The notes under the pieces were generated by a model, which saw only the letters and a program-made list of their open reading frames with translations, ran no database searches and was not told the DNA's origin. Below, in pieces: positions 52,643-60,568 of a stretch of DNA of 64,000 nucleotides. The position numbers and the translations under genes were made by a program. Every line of letters starts with the position of its first letter. The first letter of the stretch is position 1. Origin of the DNA: a virus. The DNA lies in the IMG/VR virus record IMGVR_UViG_3300012920_000029, positions 1-64,000 of that record; one strand, given 5' to 3'.

Positions 52643-53766
52643 CTGTCTTCGCTGGCTCCTAGAATAATGTCCTCTAGATTGGTGTTATCATCTGGGCTGA
52701 TGACCCACTGTAGAACTTTGATAGCCACCCCGAGGTCCATAGCTGCATTCACCGAAAGGTCATCTTCTTCATCAGCACTTAGCTCTACACGGGTAGCTGA
52801 GATATCGGAGATAACCTCCAAAATAGCTTCAGCACTACGTACAGGTTTCTTAACCATCTTAGGTTTAGCGGTACTCGCTGTAGGAGTTTTGGGTGATCGT
52901 TTCTTGCGGTCTTGTGCTTTGATGCCTTCCCCACCCGAATCAACCGACTCTTGGTGCTTAGTATCAATGATCTCTTTCACTTCAGCTGTCGAAGGCTTCG
53001 ACTCATCATCGCCTTTAGCTACTTCTAGGATCTCTGCACGAGCAGTGGAATCCTTAACGTTGGAGAGTAGTTTCCCTACGCTAAAACCAATTTCTTGGTT
53101 ATCCACAGCAGCGATAACCTCTGGCATTTCATCTTCTTTAGATAGAAGTGCCAATCTAGCATTGATAGTATTCTCGGCTAGGCCAAATTGCTTACACAAT
53201 TCAGTCATAGGAGTGCCACCTTCAAGCTGAGCTTGGATTTGGCGGGCCATCTCGATAGGAGACCAATTTAGTCTCTGAGTATTACGGATCAAGGCATCTT
53301 GGCCCATTTCCAGCATTACTTGTTTTCTAACATGCTCTCGGCACTCCTCTTGTAGTTCATCACTAGCATCTGCGTTCAGCGAATGCCAATCCCCAAAGAT
53401 CTCTTCTACGATGTTCATCACACTGGGGCGAACTTCACATTTGATCTTTGATAGCGCTTTACCGTTAGCCGTAGATGTCTCTCCATCAGCAATGAGAAGA
53501 GAAACAACGTAGCAACGGCGATTGCCTTCTAGGACCCGATAACCTTCTCCGTCATCGGTCTCCATTACGATAGGTGATTCTAGTACGCCTTTAGCTAAGA
53601 CGCTTTGTTTCATAGAGCTGATTTGAGCGTCATCACCATAGTACTCTCTAGACTGAAGAATATCTGTATCTCCAGGAGATTTAAATGTTAGCTTATCAAA
53701 GTCAATTAGTTTGTAGCTTGAGCGGACAGCTGAGCTATCCACTGTAGGAAAGTTATTGTTCTGCAT
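52639..53766 (-). CDS. ParB-like nuclease/DNA-binding domain protein
   Basis: 375 residues from ATG 53766 (GAGG 5 nt upstream). The ParB N-terminal fold is indicated by VLAKGVLESPIVM and YRVLEGNRRCYVV (GxRRxxA-like box). A helix-turn-helix follows at about 190-215 (MTELCKQFGLAENTINARLAL). A Lys/Ser/Pro-rich linker is near 265-295. Many phages code such proteins and they regulate or partition DNA. The start lies 14 nt inside the upstream nuclease gene. Base composition looks GC-richer than neighbours. Confidence 0.75.
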   Translation of the reverse strand: MQNNNFPTVDSSAVRSSYKLIDFDKLTFKSPGDTDILQSREYYGDDAQISSMKQSVLAKGVLESPIVMETDDGEGYRVLEGNRRCYVVSLLIADGETSTANGKALSKIKCEVRPSVMNIVEEIFGDWHSLNADASDELQEECREHVRKQVMLEMGQDALIRNTQRLNWSPIEMARQIQAQLEGGTPMTELCKQFGLAENTINARLALLSKEDEMPEVIAAVDNQEIGFSVGKLLSNVKDSTARAEILEVAKGDDESKPSTAEVKEIIDTKHQESVDSGGEGIKAQDRKKRSPKTPTASTAKPKMVKKPVRSAEAILEVISDISATRVELSADEEDDLSVNAAMDLGVAIKVLQWVISPDDNTNLEDIILGASEDS

Positions 53767-54511
53767 ATTTACCTCGGCAATTAGCATAATGAGCGCACCA
53801 TTTAGTAGTGCACATCCACGAATCAGGACTAGTCATAGGAAAGTTGCCCCTACTTATATTAGTAGCTACTTCCCCAATTAAGTCTGTAAAATAATCTAGC
53901 TCGCTCTTTGCGAATGAATATCTAGCTACCCCGACCTTAGGTACTTTGGTTTTACATACCGTATCAAACCTAACATCGGAGATGTCTTCTACTATAGCGT
54001 ACATAGCTAACTGCACGCTATTTCTACAATCGGCTTCGGACTTAGATCGTTTAGCAACTTTCAAGTCACAGATCTCCATCCTGCCAGTACTGTTATCTAT
54101 GTAGTCTACATACCCTCTTACAGGTACGTCACCTACTAGACTTTCAAATCCAAACTCGGATTTTACCGGCATAATGGAGTTGCCTACTCCCTTATACCAG
54201 GTTTTATACAAAATTTGTGAGTAAGTAGTCCAGTAGTCTTTGTCTTCACCTTCATAGTCACAGTCTTCTAATAGTTCAGATAAAGAGTCATGATTTAGAA
54301 TGTCCTTCTCTTCCATGAAGATACCATCTAATTGGGACTGTAAATTTAGTTCTACCATCTTGTGGACGGTTGACCCTATACCGAGAGCTACTGATTTAGG
54401 AGACTCGGGTCTTTGATTTAATACGTATTCTAGTTCATACTGTTTTGGGCAGTTTAAGTATTTAAGCACCTGACTTGCAGACAAATAGTCTCTAGGTAAA
54501 TTATAAGCCAT
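53753..54511 (-). CDS. Cas4/RecB-family nuclease (copy 2)
   Basis: 252 residues, site AAGGAGG 4 nt before ATG. Motifs: YLSASQVLKYLNCPKQYELEY (N-terminal Cys), GIGSTVHKMVE (His), VRGYVDYID (Asp), ICDLKVAKRS (D-x-K), SVQLAMYAI (Q-x-x-x-Y). C-terminal cysteines in WMCTTKWCAHYANC complete a probable iron-sulfur cluster. It is a second, diverged member of the family coded at 50095, in the same operon. Likely DNA-end processing, possibly with the adjacent helicase. Confidence 0.75.
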   Translation of the reverse strand: MAYNLPRDYLSASQVLKYLNCPKQYELEYVLNQRPESPKSVALGIGSTVHKMVELNLQSQLDGIFMEEKDILNHDSLSELLEDCDYEGEDKDYWTTYSQILYKTWYKGVGNSIMPVKSEFGFESLVGDVPVRGYVDYIDNSTGRMEICDLKVAKRSKSEADCRNSVQLAMYAIVEDISDVRFDTVCKTKVPKVGVARYSFAKSELDYFTDLIGEVATNISRGNFPMTSPDSWMCTTKWCAHYANCRGKYAEQ

Positions 54512-54520
54512 TAGTCCTCC

Positions 54521-56398
54521 TTAAATTCTACACACGTTCAGCGCAGTTTTAGAAATGTCACTATTACTTACTACACATCCGGTGTCAAAAGGTTTTATAT
54601 TTTTCTCTAAGCAATCTAATACATGAGGGCAAGATACACACTCTACCTGCTTGCTCATTAAAGTGCTTACATTTATCTTACTTTCTAGTAACTTCATAAT
54701 ATTGTGGTTAACACTATTTCTCATAACCACTACTTGTACTAAGAGCTTTTTAAAACCCTTAGCCCGTATACCGTAGTTACGATCTAAGCTTTGTAACCAG
54801 TGATCTAGAGACCAGCTCACTTCGGCATATATCATAGTAGGTGCTTTAAAAGTAACACCTATACCCATAGAAATTTGGGCTACGATAATAGCACTATCGC
54901 TAGTATTAAAGTTATCCTCTACTTCTGAGTGGTTTTTAGTAGTGGAGTCATATCGAAATGTTTTTCCAAGTTTAGAGCATCTGTTAAACAATTCTTGTAT
55001 AACCCACTGGTGCTTACCCCAGACTATTAGTTTCTTAGTACCCGAAGCAAGATGTGATTGGATTAATTCCATTACAGAATCTAGTATAACAGTACTACCA
55101 ACCTCCCCAACAAGTCTACCTGGATCTGATTTTTCAACAGAACACTTTTGTGTGTAGGGTTGAATACCTTTATCAACACATTGTTGTACCAATGGGCAAG
55201 TATCACATATCTCCGGATCTTTCAACGACTTATAACAAAAACCCATACTTAACTGGGCCAATCTAGTCATAGCTGTTAAGTGGTTAGGTGGTACTCCTAG
55301 CGAAACATCGCCCACTTCTAAGCTACTTAGGCAAACTGTAGCATTATACAGCTTCCTAACTTTAGCATCAGGGCTAATTTCTACTATCTGAATAGTGCGG
55401 TCTGGTAAATCTAAGCACTCTTCTGCAGTCTTGCGAAGACTCATAGAAGTGACAAGTTCATTTACCTCATCAATATTCTTCCACCCACTAATAATGTGCT
55501 TATTAAAAGGACTTCTGATAGCGTAACGATTTTGAAACTGCCAAGACCCGGGTACTACAAAGTCTCCTAAAGCCTTTAGCTGCCCCCATAGATGCATAGG
55601 GGAACCTAGTGAAGGAGTGCCGCTTAATAGTAATCTTCTGGTAACCGGTTTGGCCTCTACAAGCTCTAATACTCCCTTAGTTCTTCCTGATTTAGGTGAT
55701 CTTATAGAGTGAGACTCATCTAGTATAATATCTGTATAGGGAACTATTTGTTTTAGTAAGTCTTTGGCTACCCTACAAGTGTCATACGTTACTACTATAC
55801 CACAGGTTTTAGAATCCTTTATAGCAGCGAGTATCTTCTTTTCTCTAGTTTTACCTGTGGCTACTATAGGTTCGAGATTAAATTCACCTTTAGAATGAAA
55901 TTGCATCTCTTTTTTCCAAGTGAACTGGTTTACTTTTAAAGCTACTACTAACCAGAAAGAAGTTGGTCTACGAGACTTTGTATACATAATCAAATCGCAA
56001 CCAATCTTAGTCTTACCTAGACCTGGATCTAGGAATAGTCCAAGTCTGGGCATATGTATAGCTAGTGAAAGACTTTCTATTTGATGCTCGTAAGGTTTAA
56101 TCTTAGGGACAAAGTTATCAGTATCGCCTGACTGAATCTTATCTACATAGCTTTTTAGATCTTTCTCTAACTCTATAACTTTTTGACTGAGTTCAAAGTT
56201 AGCGATGTTATCATATTCTCTAATATCATCTAGTACATACAGTCCAAAAGGTAGGTATCCAGGAGCAAACCAAATGTTTTTCTTGGCATGTTTAGACATG
56301 CCATATATACTCCTGAGGACTGCGACCTCAGCAGGCTTCACATCAGTTACGTAAATAACGGGTAAGCCTGAACTAGCTAATGTTGTATTAACCTTCAT
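54521..56398 (-). CDS. SNF2/SF2-type DNA helicase
   Basis: 625 residues, site GGAGG 4 nt before ATG. Motif Q/I: YEHQIESLSLAIHMPRLGLFLDPGLGKTK (Walker A 124-131). Motif II DESH at 227-230, motif III LLLSGTP near 255-262. The C-terminal RecA domain includes KLIVWGKHQWVI, DSAIIVAQISMGIGVTF and DHWLQSLDRNYGIRAKG (motif VI-like). Two unusual Cys clusters occur: CDTCPLVQQC near 395 and CVSCPHVLDC near 590. First gene of the minus-strand replication operon. ATP-dependent DNA translocase, perhaps in recombination or replication restart. Confidence 0.8.
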   Translation of the reverse strand: MKVNTTLASSGLPVIYVTDVKPAEVAVLRSIYGMSKHAKKNIWFAPGYLPFGLYVLDDIREYDNIANFELSQKVIELEKDLKSYVDKIQSGDTDNFVPKIKPYEHQIESLSLAIHMPRLGLFLDPGLGKTKIGCDLIMYTKSRRPTSFWLVVALKVNQFTWKKEMQFHSKGEFNLEPIVATGKTREKKILAAIKDSKTCGIVVTYDTCRVAKDLLKQIVPYTDIILDESHSIRSPKSGRTKGVLELVEAKPVTRRLLLSGTPSLGSPMHLWGQLKALGDFVVPGSWQFQNRYAIRSPFNKHIISGWKNIDEVNELVTSMSLRKTAEECLDLPDRTIQIVEISPDAKVRKLYNATVCLSSLEVGDVSLGVPPNHLTAMTRLAQLSMGFCYKSLKDPEICDTCPLVQQCVDKGIQPYTQKCSVEKSDPGRLVGEVGSTVILDSVMELIQSHLASGTKKLIVWGKHQWVIQELFNRCSKLGKTFRYDSTTKNHSEVEDNFNTSDSAIIVAQISMGIGVTFKAPTMIYAEVSWSLDHWLQSLDRNYGIRAKGFKKLLVQVVVMRNSVNHNIMKLLESKINVSTLMSKQVECVSCPHVLDCLEKNIKPFDTGCVVSNSDISKTALNVCRI

Positions 56399-56430
56399 AT
56401 TACCTCCAAGGTTTAAAACATAGATGCCAG

Positions 56431-56456
56431 GGGCGTATACTTATACCACATAACCT
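56431..56456. promoter_or_regulatory. Promoter-like element in divergent spacer, helicase/portal
   Basis: The 79-nt spacer between 56398 (-) and 56478 (+) contains GTATACTTATACCACATAACC. The ATACTTATA core ends 32 nt before the portal ATG. The same core and spacing recurs before the RNA polymerase gene at 60569. Read leftward it has GTGGTATAAG, an extended -10-like string 38 nt before the helicase ATG. Could serve either or both directions. Confidence 0.5.
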
Positions 56457-56477
56457 TTAATTTTTATGGAGATTTTT

Positions 56478-58205
56478 ATGCTAGGAGATCTACCCAATAT
56501 GACTTCTCCCGGAAAGGGTGGGACCCACGCAGATCCTATGCGATTATGGGCGCATTCTTTCTCTCCAAGGAATCTAAAACAGCTTTTTAGATGGACTGAA
56601 TACTTATACTATAACTCTGCTCAAATATTTGCAGGGGTTAGAAAGTTTGCAGAATACCCTATAACAGAAGTAGAATACCTCACAGATAGTGATAAGCTTA
56701 CTAGCCTATATAGAAGATTGCTTGAAGAGACTATAGGTATAAAACAAGCTCTAATTAAAAGTTCTATAGATCTGCAGGTTTATGGAAATTCATTTACCTC
56801 AGTACATTTACCTTTTAAAAGAAGCTTAAGATGCTCTAAGTGCTCTTTTACTGAGAAAGCTACTGAAGTAGAGTTTAAGTACAACCCTCATAAAGCGGTA
56901 TTTAAACATACTTGCTCTGATTGTGGTCATGTAGGGGAATCCAAAGTAGTAGATAAATTAGAGTTGTCCCCAGAAAAAATCAACATAGTTAGGTGGGATC
57001 CTAAACTAATTCAAATAAACTATAACACTGTTACTGGAGAAAGTGAGCATTTTCTAAGCGTGCCTAGCAGTATGAAGTCTAAAGTTACTTCTGGAGATAG
57101 GCACTTAATACTAACCCTGCCTATGGCTATTTTAGAAACTATAGCTAACGGTGAATTATTTAAGTTCAATAAGAATGAATTAATGCACTTAAAAGCTCAT
57201 GCTCCCGCTGGTGTGGAAAGTGGTTGGGGATATCCACCACTAGTAGCATGCATGCCTTTATTTTACCATGCTAGCGTACTAAGAAAAGCTAACGAGTCTA
57301 TTGCTTTAGAACGTATAGTGCCTATGAGAGTTATGCATCCTCAAGCTATTAGTGGAAATGCTGACCCTATTCTAAGCTTATCTATGAGTAAGTTTATGGG
57401 AGAAGTGGAAGACAACATTAAAAAATGGCGTAGAGATCCTAACCATATTATGATGAGCCCTGTAGCTATTGGAGTATCTCAAGTAGGTGGGGAAGGTAGG
57501 GCCCTTATGGTGAATGCTGAAATTCAACAAGCTGAAGATAATATTATAAATGCTATGGGATTTCCGAAAGAATTCGTATACGGAGGACTTAGTTACACAG
57601 GTAGTAGCGTTACTTTACGCATGTTAGAAAATCAATTAGAGTCATCCGTATTCCAAATAAATAAGTTGCTCACTTGGCTAACTAATAAGATGGGAGGGTA
57701 TTTAGGCTGGGAAAAATGTAAGGTTAAGTTGGGAGACTTTAGGATGATTGATGATGTACAGCAAAAACAACTTATTATGCAATTATTTCAAATGGGCATG
57801 GTGTCTAAAACAACTATGGCGGAAGCCCATGGTATTAATATACAAGATGAGAGAGATAAAATAAAACATGAAAACCTGACTGATGCTAGATTCCAAAAAG
57901 AGTTAGAACTAGATATGATGGACCTTCAGAAAGATATTAGCCAACAAGCTAGGCAAATGGCAGCTCAGCAACAAGGTGCCGGAGGACTTTCTTATGATCA
58001 GCAGGCTGTAATATCTGAAGCAGAAAACATTGCTATGCAATTATTACAAACAGACCCAAGTACACGAAAATCTCAGTTGTCTAGTTTACAAGCGGAAGAT
58101 TATGTGATGTACTCTGTAGTAATACAGCGTATGGAACAACTGCAGCTAGATCAGAAAAACCAAGCTATGCAACAAGCTATGGGCGGTGGACAACCCCCTA
58201 TGTAG
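56478..58205 (+). CDS. Portal protein
   Basis: 575 residues from ATG 56478, chosen over ATG 56466 because GGAG (56468-56471) is 6 nt before it. The N-terminal region (ADPMRLWAHSFSPRNLKQLF, YYNSAQIFAGVRKFAEYPITE) and the segment GFPKEFVYGGLSYTGSSVTLRML match portal proteins of large myophages by pattern. Residues 119-149 form a zinc ribbon (C119-x2-C122, C146-x2-C149), an uncommon insertion. The C-terminal 100 residues are Gln/Met-rich helix. Forms the ring at the DNA entry vertex and docks the terminase at 41360. Confidence 0.7.
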   Translation: MLGDLPNMTSPGKGGTHADPMRLWAHSFSPRNLKQLFRWTEYLYYNSAQIFAGVRKFAEYPITEVEYLTDSDKLTSLYRRLLEETIGIKQALIKSSIDLQVYGNSFTSVHLPFKRSLRCSKCSFTEKATEVEFKYNPHKAVFKHTCSDCGHVGESKVVDKLELSPEKINIVRWDPKLIQINYNTVTGESEHFLSVPSSMKSKVTSGDRHLILTLPMAILETIANGELFKFNKNELMHLKAHAPAGVESGWGYPPLVACMPLFYHASVLRKANESIALERIVPMRVMHPQAISGNADPILSLSMSKFMGEVEDNIKKWRRDPNHIMMSPVAIGVSQVGGEGRALMVNAEIQQAEDNIINAMGFPKEFVYGGLSYTGSSVTLRMLENQLESSVFQINKLLTWLTNKMGGYLGWEKCKVKLGDFRMIDDVQQKQLIMQLFQMGMVSKTTMAEAHGINIQDERDKIKHENLTDARFQKELELDMMDLQKDISQQARQMAAQQQGAGGLSYDQQAVISEAENIAMQLLQTDPSTRKSQLSSLQAEDYVMYSVVIQRMEQLQLDQKNQAMQQAMGGGQPPM

Positions 58206-58212
58206 AGGTATT

Positions 58213-58581
58213 ATGAGTAACGATAACGATTTTATTAGTACAATATCCCAGCTAGCCGGAGATCAAGAAGGTCCTCAGCTTCCAGACCCTTTTCCAAGTA
58301 TACCAAACCCGCCTCCAGGGTTTGACCCAGAAAACTCGCCTATAAGAACCGATTCTCCCAGCCCAGACCCACTTCCCTGGGCTAAAAAAAAGGCGAAGCA
58401 GAAGTACTTGCCTCATGCTAGGGTTTTCTTTATTAGCGATGAAGGTAATCCTGAATATGATAATGTTCTTAGACGCGGTGCTAATGGAGAGATTATCTTA
58501 GCTAAAAAAGAAGTTGCAGATTTAAAGGGCTCTAGCGGTTTCAAGGTATATCTTGAATGGCTAGAACCCTTAGAAAACTAG
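58213..58581 (+). CDS. Hypothetical Pro-rich protein
   Basis: 122 residues from ATG 58213 (GAGG 5 nt upstream). Residues 15-55 are Pro/Asp-rich and probably disordered (PDPFPSIPNPPPGFDPE), followed by a basic KKKAKQK patch and a C-terminal beta/helix part ending VYLEWLEPLEN. It follows the portal by 7 nt, the position of small head-completion or scaffold-like proteins, but no family is recognised. A hairpin terminator follows immediately. Confidence 0.5.
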   Translation: MSNDNDFISTISQLAGDQEGPQLPDPFPSIPNPPPGFDPENSPIRTDSPSPDPLPWAKKKAKQKYLPHARVFFISDEGNPEYDNVLRRGANGEIILAKKEVADLKGSSGFKVYLEWLEPLEN

Positions 58582-58582
58582 T

Positions 58583-58614
58583 ACTATTTAAGTAGTTGTG
58601 GCTACTTAAATAGT
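58583..58614. terminator. Bidirectional terminator hairpin
   Basis: A perfect 13-bp stem, ACTATTTAAGTAG (58583-58595) with CTACTTAAATAGT (58602-58614), loop TTGTGG. It begins 1 nt after the stop of the plus-strand gene and lies between convergent genes. The stem is AT-rich and the following T-run is short, so termination strength is uncertain. Confidence 0.6.
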
Positions 58615-58645
58615 TTATCTACGATAGAAGACCAATCAAATATCA

Positions 58646-58999
58646 TCATCGTCTTTTTCTTCCTTTCCTACGGTTATACCCATCTCTATTATGTGCCTTT
58701 TGTAGTTTGGATAGAACTAAGGGATCTACCCATCCATGAGCCAGAGATACATAAGGTTTACCTCTACTATGCACCTCCGGCCCTACAATAGATAGTTCAT
58801 CCGGGTCATACCAAGTCTTCCCGACTTTGAAATGCCCGTGTTGACCTATACCTCCCCAAGGCCCTGTTCTAGAACTGCCGTCGCTTTTAACAACTTTAAT
58901 TCTTTCACCCGTCCTCGGGGTTCTACTACCTGTGTATAGATACGCAGCTCCTAGCCCCAAAAAACCGCCAATCAAAAATGCTGTAAAGTAGCACCCCAC
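58646..58999 (-). CDS. Small membrane-anchored protein
   Basis: 117 residues with GTG start. Residues 3-22 (CYFTAFLIGGFLGLGAAYLY) are a likely N-terminal transmembrane or signal-anchor segment, followed by a soluble basic domain (GKTWYDPDELSIVG) and a highly basic C-terminus. An AT-rich element resembling the TACTTATA core lies about 20 nt upstream. Could act at the membrane in takeover, exclusion or lysis; no lysis motif is present. Function unknown. Confidence 0.5.
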   Translation of the reverse strand: MGCYFTAFLIGGFLGLGAAYLYTGSRTPRTGERIKVVKSDGSSRTGPWGGIGQHGHFKVGKTWYDPDELSIVGPEVHSRGKPYVSLAHGWVDPLVLSKLQKAHNRDGYNRRKGRKRR

Positions 59000-59015
59000 A
59001 GCTATTTCTCTTTTG

Positions 59016-59031
59016 GTTCTATAAGTATTAC
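59016..59031. promoter_or_regulatory. ATACTTATA-type element
   Basis: On the minus strand TAATACTTATAGAACC matches 9 of 9 bases (ATACTTATA) of the core seen at 56437-56445. It lies 20 nt before the GTG at 58999 in an 82-nt spacer. Single short AT-rich match, so the call is tentative. Confidence 0.3.
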
Positions 59032-59081
59032 TACCAGACCACTCGCAACCTAAGCCTTGAGCGATCTGTACTAGGTTTGGG

Positions 59082-60440
59082 TTAACCCAGACTAGTGTTT
59101 TCGTCTGGGGGTGATAATAATTTGCGGAAATCGTTTACTCCTTCCTGTCCAATCATATCAGCTAGCTGAGGATCACTAACGAACGCTAGCAGTCCTTTTC
59201 TAGTTGGGAAATCATCTAGCCCGGGCAATTCGGGAAGGAATTTTACACTCCCTTCTTCTTCGAAGTACCCCAACCCATCGAATATGGGTTCCAAGGAAAA
59301 TCGATCACCTGTGAATTTATTCACAAGTGCTCTAATCTCTGGTACTGTTGAGGTCTTGATGGATTCACACTCAACCAAGAAATGGCAGATGGGAACATAG
59401 CAATCTTCGCCTACCATCTCAAAGACTTCTAGCTCCGACCCCTCGGCAGGGCCTTCCGGTCGGATCATCTGCAGAAGTTTGGTATCCCACTCCACCATAG
59501 GACCTACCTTTTCTACATAGGTTTCTTGCAGCTGACCCCACGCTGCGGTTAGACTACCTCTAGTGCTAGCCCACTCTGCCTCGGCTTTGGCTTCCGCCTC
59601 TGCCTTAGCTTTAGCTTTAGCAACCTCTACTGGTTTCAATAGCGCCGCTAGCTTAGCCTTTTTGGCCGCTAGCTTAGCCTTTTTGGCCTTAGCTTCCTCT
59701 TCAGCTCTTTTGCGATTTTGAGCCTCTAGACGTTTTTCTTTAGCCTGTTTCTCGGCCTGGCTCTCTTGAGCCTCGATTTCGAGGGGGGTAAGAGCAAGAA
59801 ACTTACTGTATAGCCTACTGGACAAGCCTGTCACGGCTTGCCACAGGGAGCAAGTACCTCTACTTTCTCCCCTCACCATCACGTTTACTAGTCCTGTATC
59901 CAGAATAGTACCTAGAAAAAGAGGAGAATCGATCACCTCTTCAGGGTCGTTACTAGTGGCCTGTAGATGTAGCTTAGTACCTACACCTTCAAGGAAGAGG
60001 GCAGCAGATGCTTGACGAAAAGGCTTAACATGCTTCGCTTCGGTGCGGCGAATACACATCTCAATGATAGGAACCCCTGCCACTGTTTCGGGTACTTGCA
60101 AAGAGGCTGCTTGGGTTTCTCTCAATTTTACTTTGCAGACAAAGTATTCGTCTGCTTTACCACTAGGCTTATGCTTTAGGAAGTCAATAAGGATTCTAGC
60201 TAGTTGCCCTCTATTTGCATGGCCTGAGAGGCCTCTCCCCTCTAGCGTCAGAGACATTCCTTCCATGAAGGTTGGATTGTTTTTGACGAATTTCGCAAAG
60301 GGGTAGAAGGTTTTAGCCTTCTCTCCCTGTACTTTTTTTTTAGTCATCTCTGATCGGAATTTTTTATTTCCGATTTTCAGAGTTTTACTAGCCGCCCCGT
60401 TTTCAGTCTTGGGCGTATTAGACTTCTTTTTTCGTGCCAT
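59082..60440 (-). CDS. Hypothetical protein with Ala/Lys/Glu-rich central helix
   Basis: 452 residues; AAAGGAGA 5 nt before ATG. The first 45 residues are very basic (ARKKKSNTPK; TKKKVQGEKAK). Residues about 225-290 form a long Ala/Lys/Glu-rich helix with a 21-bp direct repeat in the DNA (two KKAKLAA units near 59650-59690). The flanks look globular. No known domain. Codon use and base composition look GC-richer than the tail genes, and the site is strong, which suggests high expression. Role unknown; a nucleic-acid-associated protein is conceivable from the basic N-terminus. Confidence 0.55.
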   Translation of the reverse strand: MARKKKSNTPKTENGAASKTLKIGNKKFRSEMTKKKVQGEKAKTFYPFAKFVKNNPTFMEGMSLTLEGRGLSGHANRGQLARILIDFLKHKPSGKADEYFVCKVKLRETQAASLQVPETVAGVPIIEMCIRRTEAKHVKPFRQASAALFLEGVGTKLHLQATSNDPEEVIDSPLFLGTILDTGLVNVMVRGESRGTCSLWQAVTGLSSRLYSKFLALTPLEIEAQESQAEKQAKEKRLEAQNRKRAEEEAKAKKAKLAAKKAKLAALLKPVEVAKAKAKAEAEAKAEAEWASTRGSLTAAWGQLQETYVEKVGPMVEWDTKLLQMIRPEGPAEGSELEVFEMVGEDCYVPICHFLVECESIKTSTVPEIRALVNKFTGDRFSLEPIFDGLGYFEEEGSVKFLPELPGLDDFPTRKGLLAFVSDPQLADMIGQEGVNDFRKLLSPPDENTSLG

Positions 60441-60520
60441 AACTATCTCCTTTGTTTGGCCGAGAGGGATTTAACCTCTATTGTCTAGTACCCAAACACT
60501 CCTTTGAAACTAGGGTGTCT

Positions 60521-60546
60521 GGTGCATATACTTATGACACATATAC
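60521..60546. promoter_or_regulatory. Promoter-like element in divergent spacer, upstream of RNA polymerase
   Basis: CATATACTTATGACACATATACC is alignable over about 35 bp with the spacer at 56431 (allowing short gaps). The core ATACTTATG ends 32 nt before the ATG at 60569, exactly as at the portal gene. It is also about 90 nt upstream of the divergent gene ending at 59082. Probably a phage promoter or operator. Confidence 0.5.
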
Positions 60547-60568
60547 CTCTGATTTTGTGAGTTTTACT

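Noticed and set aside
59078-59089. 12-bp palindrome TGGGTTAACCCA at the end of the 452-aa gene as an operator or attachment site
   Set aside because: A single short palindrome overlapping a stop codon; no second copy nearby to support a site.
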